Below, piece after piece: positions 44,621-59,974 of a stretch of 64,000 nt of DNA. A program made the translations under genes and the position numbers. The notes under the pieces are model-generated. The model searched no databases, had not been told where the DNA came from, and was given only the letters and a program-made list of their open reading frames with translations. Position 1 is the first letter of the stretch, and every line of letters begins with the position of its first letter. Origin of the DNA: Amblyornis subalaris (lineage: Eukaryota; Chordata; Aves; Passeriformes; Ptilonorhynchidae). Location: the NCBI GenBank assembly GCA_018881555.1, contig JACAXG010000075.1, positions 1,432,830 through 1,496,829 on the forward strand. The letters run 5' to 3'.

Positions 44621-45856
44621 GGCATGAGAGGGTGCCAAGGGGCCTGTCAGGCTCGTGAATCACAGGGGGAAAGTAAACCTGAAATCTAAAGAAATGGGTT
44701 ACAAGAACCAACAGGAGGAAATATTTGGTCCTTCAGAAGAGTTTGAAGAGCAGCAGGTAAAGCCTTTTCGATGTTGGTTATTGAGTGTTCAGTCATACGT
44801 GAGGTGGGACTTTGGACGTGCACAGATTGCCTCAAATACATACCATTAATTGTATATAAGCTGAAATGATCAGCTGCCATCTGTATTAACTGTGCTGTTT
44901 TCTGATATGCTATTAATCAGAAAGTACTGTCAGTAGAAATGCCTCAGAATAAAGAAAAAACCTCTGGTATTCCTTTGGAGTGTTATAAATATTGGCACTT
45001 TACAAAATCTGGCTTCAAGGCTGTAACTGGCTCCACAAACCACTCTGTTTGGGTTCTGCATGTGCTTGGTGAAATCTGGCTGGGGCTGAGGTGTTTCACC
45101 ATCACTTTTCTCTCAGAGCTGTGCTCCCAGAAATGTGATCTTTTGCTCTGAAGCTGTGACATGTGGCTGTCTCTTGACATGCAAAAATTGCTACGTTTTT
45201 GATTTTGGTCCATCTTGGATGCTCTTGGAGATCCATGTGGCTGTTACTGCAATACAAATTATGTGCATTTATTTCAGTGCTGAATTCTGCTTCATTTGAC
45301 AGTAAGAAGGCCAAGCAGCTCTTTAATTTTGTATTTTTGGGGGAAACACATCAGATTGTAGCCTAATCAGCTGATCACAGAAATATTAGTCTTTGACAGA
45401 GGTATGATAAATGCAGTTGTATTTACTCAGAATTAATCTTTGTTTGTGTTCTTGAGGAATGACAGAAATTTCTCCAGTTGTATTCATAGAATGATCAAGT
45501 GCAGCCAGTGCAGGTTCATAAATTGTGTATGAAAGCACTGTTTAGCCACACACAAGCAAAATCTAGTCCAGAACACACCAGAAAAAAACGCTCCTGCTCT
45601 GCAAGTGGAGCTGCAGCTGTACTTTCCCTCAGCGATAGCCACGGTCAAGTAGATAAACAAATCTCCCGAGATGCCGCTAATCTTCCTGTATTAACTAACT
45701 GGAAATATGATGGGACAGCTCTGTTCTGGAACATGTGGTCCGTCTCAGTGAAGTGGAAAGTGTGTCACACTCGGGTCTCCCTGCGAAGGCCACAGCTGAA
45801 GAGGCAGCTTGGGCTGTGTTTGACACTCGGCGACAGCGGAGCCGCGCCCGCCGCGG

Positions 45857-45893
45857 GCTGGGGGACACACGGGGGCTGGGGGACACACGGGGG
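45857..45893. repeat. 18-bp tandem repeat, 2 copies
   Basis: GCTGGGGGACACACGGGG starts at 45857 and 45875, the two copies being practically identical. It lies in a locally GC-rich patch that also carries a long chance open frame. Confidence 0.85.
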
Positions 45894-48800
45894 GTGTGGG
45901 CTCGTGGGTGGCTCTCAGGAGCTCCGTGCACCTGGAAATCTAAAATCAAACCCAGCAAAACCCCCTCAGACCTACAAAATCTCTTCTGATGGCGAGAGTG
46001 AGGGATGTTACAGGCAGGGAACGCAACATGCTGCCTGCTGCTGGATGTGGGAAGAGCTGCCATAACAAGGAATGTGGAGGTTGCTAAATATTCTAATATT
46101 TTTGAGGATTCCCCTTTTACTTTTCTCTGGTAGTATCTGTTGCAATAATCAATATTTGCACAAATCTAGACTTAAATCTGCCCCCTCTTATTGATGCCTG
46201 ACACTTCGACCACAGATGGGAAGCGAAGGAGTTGTTCCTTTAATGGAACACAAGTGGATTGATTGAAAGTTGTTGAAAGTACTCAGAACTGGAAAAGTCA
46301 CTGTGAAGAGCCTCAGGTTCTCTCACAGACCATGGCCAGAGTTATCCAGGACACAGAAACCAGTCCTTCAACCCATCCCTCAGCCAGTCCTTCCTGGGTC
46401 ATTCCAGGTGCAGTTAGACCCTACCCTGTCAAGAAATGCCTTATTTATGAAATAACAGAAACAAAATAATTCCTGTCCTTACAATCAAAAAAAGTAGATT
46501 CCTGAGCCTTAAACCTGACTCATTTTACCTGTAACAAAATGATTTCTGCAGAGTTGAAAGTATTTTTGTTATATGCCTGAGATGATGAAGATGGTGAAGT
46601 ACAAGGATAAGGTGGAACTTTTTTTCCTGGGCTGATAAGACTTGATCAAAATATTTGAGGAAGATGCAGCAGTGAAGTTTGTATCTCTTGGTGTTTGACA
46701 CAAATAGTTTAATTCTGTATCAAATGATTTCTTCTCTTGAATTTAAAGGATTAAATTTAGTAATGTGTCTAAGGTTGGTACAGGTTTTTCTTATTTAGAA
46801 ATAAGTGTTTCCATTGCTTTTTGCAATTTGTGGTGCACTTAAGATGTCTCTGCTGCTTTGTAATTCACTGCTGCACACACATCTTGGGGGAAGTGTCACT
46901 TTCTCAGAAATCTTGCTCTGCTTCTCCTGATTTTGAATGAATCTGTTAAGTACCATGAATTAAAAAATTACTCATGGAGTGAAGTTTTTGTTGTGAAAAG
47001 GTGGAATGCAGAGATGCATTAGATGATGAAAGTCCTATTGAAAGCTCTTTCTGCAATGGTGTTTAAGGAATACAGAATTGAATTTGTCTTTTTTTTAAAG
47101 TTTTCATTCTGGTATGCGTCCCTCAGAAGGAAGGTGAGAATTGCAGTGCTGAAGAGGGCTCAGAGGAGGACAAACCTTACAACTTAAGGCTTAAAAGTCC
47201 TTTTTGCTTTATTAGTTGGTGCCTGGATTGCTCTGGGTGATTACTGACTTCCACAAAAGATAACTGAAAGCAATGAACCTTTTTGTGTTCTTGACAGAGA
47301 CATAGAAGCCAAAAAGTAGAATATGTACAAATTCTATCAGGCACTAAGAAGTGATTTCATAAAAATAAAATGATCAAGATGTTGGAACAACTCACCATAA
47401 AAATAGAGGACTCATTGTTGGTCGAAGTCTTTTAGGACAAGATTGGGTTGCTTTGTAAAAAATCATTTCTTTGAGCTTCTGGGACATTTTGTGCATGGCC
47501 TGGAAAGAGAAGATGATCCTTCCAGCGTTGAAATCTGTTACTCTGAGCAAACCTTCTTCAGGGCCCTGGAGGAGAACAGAATTGCCTTTGTGGTCTCAAC
47601 GTGCTCATAATATTGCTACAAAGATCATAATCAAATCCCATGCTTCAGCTTTCCAGTGTAAAGGTTCAGGCAGGAATTTTTCCAATATACAAGTAATTAA
47701 CTCTGTGCTCTGCTTTTGTGTTGCTTTTCTTCCCCTTCTGTGAAGCACCAGAGGCGTAGAACAGGTCATTGGAGGATCTTAACCACCTCTGTTATTTAAA
47801 AATTCAGGTCACTGTCAGCATCCTCTTTATTCCTATGGAAATAGCCTTTTTTTTGTGAGCAACTTATTAGTAGATTTGATGTTTTATAGAGTAGTAATTT
47901 TAAAAAAAACTTTGTGGAGTAGTTTGCTGTACAAATCATTTGGGCATACCTGGAACAGCCAGGTCCTTGAAATTGTCATTTTTCTCTCACCTGTTGTCTC
48001 TACAAGTTTGGAAGTTACAGTCCATTTAAGGCTCTTGGCAACTTAATATTTATAGCAACATCATATATATTTTTTTAGTCCTACATGTTGCTAAAGCTGG
48101 GCCTAGTAAGAGATTATATTGTACTATTAGTTTTTTTGAATAGGCTTCTAGTGTAAGTTTTAATATTTTTATCTCTTCTTAAAAGCAACAAAAGTAATTA
48201 ATAAAAGTCTGTAGTTTGGGCTTGAAAAAACGTTCATGAAGATGATGTAATAAAATAAATATAAAATACAGTAATGTTGGCCGAGCAGCTTCCATCTTGA
48301 GCTGATTTTATTAAAGGCCACAATTGACTGGAAAATCCTCACCCTTATGAAGGATGTTTTATACAGGGCAGCTTTCCCACCAAAAGTTCTATTTCAATTT
48401 TACACCTCTCCCACCCTTTTTTCCTTCTTAGAGCCATGAGACCAACCTGTCACCGATGTCCATCTCTCTTTGAGTGGGATGTTCGTCGTGTGGCAGAGTG
48501 GAGCAAAGTCAACCCTTGAGAACAAACAAAGCCTTTCAAGGCACAGAAAACTTGGCCTCACGTTGATTCCATCACTCTCCTCCTTTTTTTTTCCGTATAA
48601 AAAGCAGGAGTGTGTGGCGTGGTGTTTGTTCCTGTGCAAACACTTTGCAGAGAGCTGTTTGCCGCGGTGGGTGGGACTCGCGGGGTCTGGGAGGAGGTGA
48701 TGCTGTCGTGGGGCACGAGCACAGATGTCATCGAGTGCCAGCTGGACGAGGCATCTGCTGCTCCCCCTCCATCCCTGCACTGCACATTCTAGCAGAAGAA

Positions 48801-49604
48801 GACACAAAAGCCTGAGTGTGTTTGTACGTTTATCAATGCCACCTTTTAAAGTCGGTGGTGGATTTGTGTCCAACTCCGGTAAAGGAGTTGTTGATCTCTT
48901 ATTTTCTCCCAGATGATGGTGCTTTGTTAGCAAGGCCTCCAACTGGTGTATCCCAAGCACATTTACTTACAATGTCCACGTGATCCTCTGATGAAATGAA
49001 TATTCATGACAATTTCTGAAACACAGCAAGATGTAGTAATTTTAGTTTCACACAGTTCAGAGGTTTCGAGAACTTCCGATGGTCAGGAGATGCTTTTGCA
49101 AGTCGTGTGTGTGGCTCCATCCTGCAGTCTGTGCTGGCTTTGGTGTGTTCTGTGGGAGCTTGGATCCTTCCGGTTGTATAGCTGCAAGTTAAATGTATTG
49201 GTTCTGCTGAATGTTATTTTTTGTTCTCATAGGTGGTGTCATTCTTAATGCTTGAGGGTGTATTTGATACTTCAGCGAAGGAAGGTCAGGGGAGGTCCGA
49301 AATTTGCCCTGTGCTGCAACTCTGTGGTGGCAAACCAGGCCTGGCTTTCACAGCCTGTTGCACTCCTTTTATTGCTCAGTTCCTGTGCTTCTGCTTTCCT
49401 CAGATCCCTGTCCATAAACCTCACTTCCTGCTCCAGAAGAACTGATTGTGCTGCTGGCTGAGGAGATAAAGAGAATACAGGGAGGGTAAAGAAAGACCAT
49501 TCCAAAGACTCGTGCTTTTAGAGTGACTGAGAAATAAAATCTTTGAAATTAGAAGGAAGATAGGATTGGGAAGAACTGGGTAGAATGTCAGAGTGTTTCT
49601 GACC

Positions 49605-49736
49605 TGTTCCGTGTTGGATGGGGCTTGGAGCAACCTGGGGTAGTGGAAGGTGTCCCTGCCCGTGGCAGAGGCTGGAACTGGATGATCTTCAAGGTGCCTT
49701 CCTGCCCAAGCCAGTCTGGAATTCTGTGATTCTGTG
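49605..49736 (+). mobile_element. CR1 LINE 3' fragment, plus orientation
   Basis: GGGGCTTGGAGCAACCTGGG, GTAGTGGAAGGTGTCCCTGC, GATGATCTTCAAGGTGCCTT and the terminal ATTCTGTGATTCTGTG tail identify the CR1 3' end in plus orientation. It is 5'-truncated near 49605. Confidence 0.92.
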
Positions 49737-51127
49737 TCACTACTTGGCTACTGGCACTTGAACTCAAGTTTTTACCCAGTTAGTTGAAAAAAGCATTGGT
49801 AGAATGGTCTTATAAGCCAAAAGATAATAATAATGAAGCCATAATAATAATTGTGAGTGACAGAATTATTACCCATAAATTGGAAAAATTGTTCAGCACA
49901 GGCTGATGTGGAAATGGTAATCAGTATCAAGTGTGTTGATTTAATTTTAGCTATATCTACTTCGGTGATTTCTGTTTTGAAATTCCCCTTCTATCAACAT
50001 TATAATTTTCTATAGCTAATAAATCACTTCATTTTAAAAAGTTTGTGCATAGGCCTTGCAGTGGTTTTCTGTGTTTTTGAGCAGCAGTGAACTTTAATGT
50101 GAAGGAACTGACTTGAATCTCACTGGTTTAAAGGTGTTTTTGAAGGGCCTTTGAAGTCCCTGCAGTAATAAATTGCACCATGTAGTTATTAGCCCAGGTA
50201 TGTGCCTAGAAAAATGTATGTTTTGGGAAAAATTTCAGTAGGCAAAACATCAAAATTTATTTTTTCTATTATTTCTGTGACAGTTGTCTTTCTGTGCATT
50301 TACTGTATTTTATACATTACTGTGCAAAGCATTTTATTGTCCTGAGGCATTGGAGGTAAACAGTTGGCATTTGTCCTCCAGCTTTCCAGAAAATTCTCGA
50401 GCAGCTTGAGCAGATCCAAAAGACAAGCGAGCGCTGGGGCAGGAATTGTGTGAAACTCTGTAAAATAAAACAGATATGGGCAGGGGGAGCCACCCTCTTT
50501 TACCAATGCTCGGGATATGTTTGTACAGCTGGCAATTTGTGCTCCTTCATATTCCTTGACCTAGAAATAGCCAACGTTTTAATGCGTTCTTGGAGGGGGA
50601 AAAAGGTGTTGTGGAACAGAACTGCCACATCAAAGCCTCTCCCCGGCCTGTAAAAGGGTTTCCACCACTGCCTTCCCTGGCCCTATCGAACACTCAGCAC
50701 TTTCTCCCACTCAGCCTTTTTATTAAGAAATGGCCTTCGACTTTTATTTATATTAAAATGATAAAAGTGACACAAAGCAGTTGAAAAGATCTGCGTAGTT
50801 CAAACAAAAGTCCATCAGGGATGTAATGTAAATTCTGGGTAATGTGTCTCCATCTCCCCAAGTCATGCAGCTCAGCTGCTGCGCTGGGTGAAGTCCTCCC
50901 TGGAGGAGAGAGTTGCTCTGAGGAGTAGTTTTTAACTGGGATGTGGTCTAAAACTTCATGGCTTCTTTTTTCCTGCTATTCCCAAGTCTTACTTGCGGCA
51001 AAGAAAACCAAGGGTTTGATAAGCAGTTGCACAACACAGGTTCATGACCATTGTGAGAATCATAATTGCATTTTCCTGTAATGTAGAAGGCTTATATTGA
51101 CCCGTTGTTCTCCAGGATTCTGCTTGG

Positions 51128-51204
51128 ATTGCTGGAATTGTAGGTCCAAGACTTGATGGTCTTGGAGGTCTTTTCCAACTTAATAATTCTGTGGTTCTGT
51201 GATG
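51128..51204 (+). mobile_element. CR1 LINE 3' terminus, plus fragment
   Basis: CTTGATGGTCTTGGAGGTCT, TTTCCAACTTAATAATTCTG and GGTTCTGTGATG form a CR1 3' end of the TTGGAGGTCTTTTCCAACYT subtype. It lies about 105 bp upstream of BCAS3 exon 8. Confidence 0.88.
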
Positions 51205-51251
51205 CTTTTCCTTTAGCATCCTAAGTAACATAAGGAGGCTGAAATAACTAA

Positions 51252-54895
<3,644 letters not shown>

Positions 54896-57800
54896 TGAGA
54901 TAAAACAGATTTTTTGTTTGTTTCTTTTATTTCTTAATCCTCAGAGCAGGTCTCCAGGACTTCATTTGGAGCTTCAGGAAAACTGTTGCTTCAGAAAAAA
55001 AAACAACCCCCAAATGCTACTTGGTGAATATTTGACTATTTTCCGTATTCATTATTGCTGTAACTAATTTCTCACTGCTGTAGAGGGCACCTACACTGAC
55101 ATCCATCAGTAGCTGAAAGATTCTTTTGTTCATTTTGCACAAATGTGTGTAAAAGCCTCAGGTTTGAGTTCCAGGTTATCACATGAGCAGAAATTAAACC
55201 CACATCAGCAATGATCTACCCCCTAATTTTCGGTTGTTCTTTAGGTACACTGGGTTTTTTTCATGTGTCCTTCCAGGTCATAATTTACTTTGGAAAGGGC
55301 AGAGTTTTATTGTTAAAAAGAAGAGTTTGAGTTTTTCTGGATGTATTTTCAGTCACAATTAGAAAAGTTTAAATTATCTTTTTATATTATCTGTGCATTT
55401 ATAGAAAAATCTGTTTAGGAGAAGCTGTTCCTTGTGATGGTTTGAAGGAAAGCAGCTTTATGCAGTAATATTAAAGTTGCCAATAGGTGTCAGTTTCTTC
55501 CTATCCATGGATGTGAGATACTGGGAATCTGCTGGGATTCAGTGACAAGATCCAAATGGGAAAAGACTTATTTGCGTCCTTCTATTCATCACTCCTCCTT
55601 TTTATTCGCCAGAAGGAATTAGGGTGCAAGCCTTGCTTTATTTTAATCAAAAGTAAAGAAAACACCTGGGTTAAATATGTACTTTGAGAGTTTTTGTGCT
55701 TTTTCCATTCCAGTTATTTTGTTGTTTTTAAAAAAAAAGAGAGGGCAGTGTATTTTTAAAAATTAATCTACTGAAGTTTTGAGGAACAGAGATTCCCTAT
55801 TCCTAACCATAACTCTGATTTACAGTGTGTTTTTGTGGAAGAGTTGTGGAATTAAAAACTTTTGAAGATAATGACCAAATCTTTTTTGAAAAAACCCCAG
55901 AACTCCTGAAATGTCACTGATCACAGTGTATTTCTCCAGCTGTGCTGCTTTTTAATATGAGAAACTCAAGATTTCCTCCGACCTTGTTCTAGTTTAAGTA
56001 AGGACAGCCTCACTTCTGGGGCATTTCGGACGCCCCACCAGCCGGAGCTGGAGCCAGCACAGCCCTTCCCTGCCCCTCCCAGCTTGGTGGTGCCTGTGAC
56101 ATGGTGTGGGTGGGCAGAGCCCTGTGCTTTTTCCCTGGATCGGTGGATTTCTGGGCCCTGTCCTGAGGATTCCGAGCTCAGCTGTTCCCTGGCTCCTGCT
56201 CCTGGGCGGGTGTTGTGCCCTGGCACGCCGGGGCTGCAGCAGAGCTTTTGTCTGAGCTTTCCCATTTTGTGTGCTGAAATCTCCTCGACCTAGGAGTGTG
56301 TCTTTAAAGGCTTAGGTTCCTCTGATGTGTTTGAAATGGGATGGAAATGAGCTCCCTCGTTAGCTGCAGGGATTTCTGGGATGCAGCCAACTGGCCACGA
56401 CTGGGTTCTTTTGCTGTGCCTTTTTTTTTTTAATTTATTAAAGGGCAGTGCCAGTTTCAATTGAAAAAGTAAAAACCCCTGAAAAGGAAGGCCAGAAAAA
56501 GGTCTCATAGGCCTTTTTGTTTCCATTCCTGGAGCATCCCTGCCTGCAGGACAGCCTGTGTCCTGTCTGGACTCACCCTGGTGCACCTCAGCTGGACAGT
56601 GGCTGTGAGGATGTCCAGGGAGTTTGTCAGCATGAAGAACATTCTCAGCTGTGATATGTGACTGCTTTTGGTCAGAAGTGAGGGCATAAAAGGTCAGAAA
56701 TATTATTGAGGATCACTGGCTCTTTGAAGACTTTTCTGTTATTTTGTAAACCCCTGTAGGAAAAGAAAATCTCTTTCTTCCAAGAAGATTTGGTGATGGT
56801 GTGGAAATCACATCTTCCATTCCTATCAACTGAGTGGTGTGGGAGCCTTAGAACCTCCCTGAGACAGCTAAAAACAAACACGAAGCAGAAGCTCTGGTCT
56901 GCTTTGTTGGCTGTTTATACATAGAAATGAAATGCAGAATGTACAATTAAAAGCAGTGTCAGGAGTTCTGAAGTTCCTCAGAAATGCTAATGCAGCTGCG
57001 TTGCACATGAGGAGTATTTGTCTTTCTGTTTTTGTTTTTGTGGTTGGATGTGTAGCTTAATATATTGTTACAATAAATACACCATAAAATATTCAGGATG
57101 TAGAACACGGTCAAGTTCGTGCTGCTGTTGGAATGTTTAACTCCTGCATTTCCTGATTTTTCCTGAGCAAATTTGACATAGCACTAACCTTTGTTTTCCC
57201 CTGCATGGGATTACATGGAAATGTGCTGATTTGACTTGGCTGGCAGAGAGCCAGCACATTTTATTTGTGCCTTTTGTAACAAAACCTCAGTGTACAGGTG
57301 CTCCAGACTTGGAGAGGGAATTTAAGACAGGTGCTTAAACGTGGAGGGAGAACATACTGTAACTATTGTGGAAAAATTACCAGGATATCCTCTATTCTAC
57401 CCCGTGGGGTGTTGTGATTTTTAAATGTCTGCTAGGAGAAGGCAGAGCATCAGTCTCGGGGCAGTAACTTCCATCCATCACTCTGCTCTCCCTGTGCTTG
57501 GAGCCAGCTCCTTTTCCCTGAGAAAGGACTCACACCAAGGGGAGGATAAAGCCAAGCAGGAATTCCACATCCTGCACTGTCTTAAGTGCTCATGTGGCCA
57601 AACTAGAAGAAAAAATTCATTTGATGCTTGTATTAAGAATGTGTTTCCTTTGCTGGTTGTGAGTGTCAAGGTGTGGATTTTAAATAGATTTTTAAATGGC
57701 TCAGAGTTTCATTGTGGTTCACTTCAGATTTCCTTCAGAGCCTTTTCTGCACGTGGCTGAAGGATCAGAAACCAAAGTGATGCTCAGGCTTTTTTTGCCC

Positions 57801-57899
57801 CTACTTTGCTCTAAACAAAAGCTGCAGAAAAGCTGAATTCCATTGATTTCTATTACATCAGTGCTCCTCAACCCAAAACTGCTTACTCAGTAGAACACT

Positions 57900-58170
57900 G
57901 ATGATTATGAATATGGCCTGATGGATCCTTTTCTTCTCCATAAAGAATACCCTCCCCACCCCCTGGGCAAAGATTCTCCCAGATAACATCACGCACGTGG
58001 CCTCATCCCTGTGTCCGATAACGAGAGCCTGCTCAGCCTCCCTGGCCCTTCCACCCCTCTTATTGATATATTCTCCATCCATTATTCCCCAGGGATGGAG
58101 ACAGTTATTGCAGCCATTAGCTGGCACCACATTTCTATTGATGCTGTTCAGTAGAGCCCTGAGAGGTAAT
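57900..58170. promoter_or_regulatory. Candidate regulatory block with CACGTG E-box
   Basis: The block carries a canonical E-box CACGTG at 57994-57999 just after a GATA site (AGATAAC at 57981-57987), CCGATAACGAG near 58016, and GCCATTAGCTGG near 58114. Several CpGs persist. It reads unlike the surrounding intron, but conservation is unknown. Confidence 0.27.
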
Positions 58171-59451
58171 TTTCCAGATTTTAGTCAGAGTACTTGATTG
58201 TATAGAAAGTCTCAAAAGACTCTGCTCACCACAAGCCAAAAATTAGTCAGTGGATGTTACATGCACCCTACCTGCACCTCTCCAAGTAAATAAAAACCCC
58301 AAACCAAATGGTGTTGGATGCTCTAATCTGCAGTTTGGATGTGGGGTTCCTGTTTGCTCTCACATTCACACACATAAGGAATAATTTGGTGGTTTTGGTT
58401 TGTCACAAGGCTGGTCTGGAAATCATCGAGGCTTTTTTGGACATTTCTGTTGGAATTCCTTTCCCTGATGGGCTCACAGGGAGCAGTTTGAGCTCCTGAC
58501 TTTGAAGTAAAACAGTGGATGTCTTATGAGAAGGTTTAATGCCTGAAGAGGCACATTCTTCAAGAAATTCTGTGTGTACATTCCCCTCCTCAGCTGGGAG
58601 CAGTGAGTGGCATTTCTCCCTGTTATCCCACACGGGATAATAATTGACAGGATTCCTGTGTCCCTGGGGGATCGAAAGTCCTCGAGGCAGGTGGGGAGGG
58701 AGCTCCTGAGTCACAGGATTTTCTTGATCAGTGAAGAAGAGCCAAGTACGTCCCTGTGAATGACTATAAGCACTTTTAATTTTTATACACACAAGTCTAT
58801 ATAAACACCTACCCCTTCGTGTCATTTTTCCCTGAGAAACGTTGATTTGATTTTGCTCTTTCTTTTTAAACAGCATTATTTATAAGAGTGTTTTTTCCTG
58901 GCTGTGGGAATCAGTGTCTCACCATTCCAGAATGCTGAAATACTTTTTGGAGAGGTCTTTAGGGCACCGTGGTGGATTAATGGAAACAAATGCCTTTGGT
59001 GCTTGCAGGAGGTTTTGCTCCATTGCAGGAAAGTGTAAATACAACAGAAAAACTGCATAAAACCACAACACAGGCCTTAGTCCCCGAGATGTCTATCTGT
59101 CATATCTCCTGGCTTTGACAGCTTTACAAATTATACGTAAAACAGGAAGTGCTCTTTGTTTCTATATAAGTTATTTTTATCTAAAGCACCCAAATCCTTA
59201 ATGTTAAAGGCCAAACAAAGCCATCTTACATTGTCCTGCACAGAAACAACAACCTCAGTGGTAACTTTATTATTTATCACTGTCCAAGTCTGAACAAAAA
59301 AAAAGAAAGTAAACCTGAGATTAAACATTGCCCTGAAATCAGTCAAATTTGTGCTAAATTAAGCAGCCAGGCCTAATAAACATTAAAGGCCACTGACATT
59401 TTTAGTAAAAGCTCTGGAATGAGGCTTGGACCTCTGAGTAACAGTAAGATC

Positions 59452-59510
59452 AGAGAATATCCTGGTTTGGAAGGGACCCACTGGGACCATCAAAGTCCAG
59501 ATGCTTAAAA
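59452..59510 (-). mobile_element. CR1 LINE 3' terminus, short minus fragment
   Basis: GAGAATATCCTGGTTTGGAA, GGGACCCACTGGGACCATCA and AAGTCCAG match the reverse complement of the CR1 subtype ending in the GTTGGAAGGGACCCA motif. Only the extreme 3' end remains. Confidence 0.8.
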
Positions 59511-59550
59511 CTGCTGTGGTAGAGAGGACAGGGAAGGAGATCTCTGTAGT

Positions 59551-59602
59551 GGTAATAATATAATAGTGATAATAATAATAGCAACAGCAATAGCAATAAT
59601 GA
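59551..59602. repeat. AAT/CAA trinucleotide microsatellite
   Basis: An imperfect run of AAT and AGCAAT/AGCAAC units lies between two CR1 fragments. On the minus strand it gives the Tyr/Ile-rich chance open frames in this area. Confidence 0.85.
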
Positions 59603-59680
59603 TATTTAAAAAAATTAAATCTGTGGTCCTTCCACAAGCTTGTGTGAGGGAATTCAGGTCTTCTGATCCAGGACAGCACA

Positions 59681-59974
59681 AAATCATGGAATGATTTGGG
59701 GTGGAAGAACCTTAAAGCTCATCTCATTCCACCCCTGCCACGGGCAGGGACACCTTCCACTATCCCAGGTTGCTCCAAGCCCTGTCCAACCTGGCCTTGG
59801 ACACTTCCAGGGATGGGGCAGCCAAAGCTTCTCTGGGCAACCTGTGCCAGGGCCTCCCCACCCTCCCAGAGAGCAATTCCTTCCCAATATTCTCTCTAAC
59901 CCTGCCCTGGGTCAGTGTGAAGCCATTCTCTTTGTCCTGGCAATCCAGACCCTTCTCCAAAGTCCCTCTCCAGC
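59681..59974 (-). mobile_element. CR1 LINE 3' fragment, minus orientation
   Basis: The plus strand starts with AATCATGGAATGATTTGGGG, then GGCAGGGACACCTTCCACTA, CAGGTTGCTCCAAGCCCTGT, GACACTTCCAGGGATGGGGC, CAACCTGTGCCAGGGCCTCC and the AAGCCATTCTCTTTGTCCTG segment. This is the full reverse-complement order of the CR1 3' end. It is among the longest and best-preserved copies in the window. Confidence 0.94.

Noticed and set aside
45499..46065. 188-codon plus-strand open frame in BCAS3 intron 7
   Set aside because: No recognisable domain. It runs through an 18-bp tandem repeat and a GC-rich patch, with no convincing splice context. Most likely chance.
47110..47200. GAAGAGGGCTCAGAGGAGGA segment resembling an internal CR1 motif
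   Set aside because: The similarity is short and the flanking order expected for CR1 is missing.
48400..48960. 186-codon minus-strand open frame in BCAS3 intron 7
   Set aside because: No similarity to any family I know, and overlapping open frames on the opposite strand point to local composition rather than coding.
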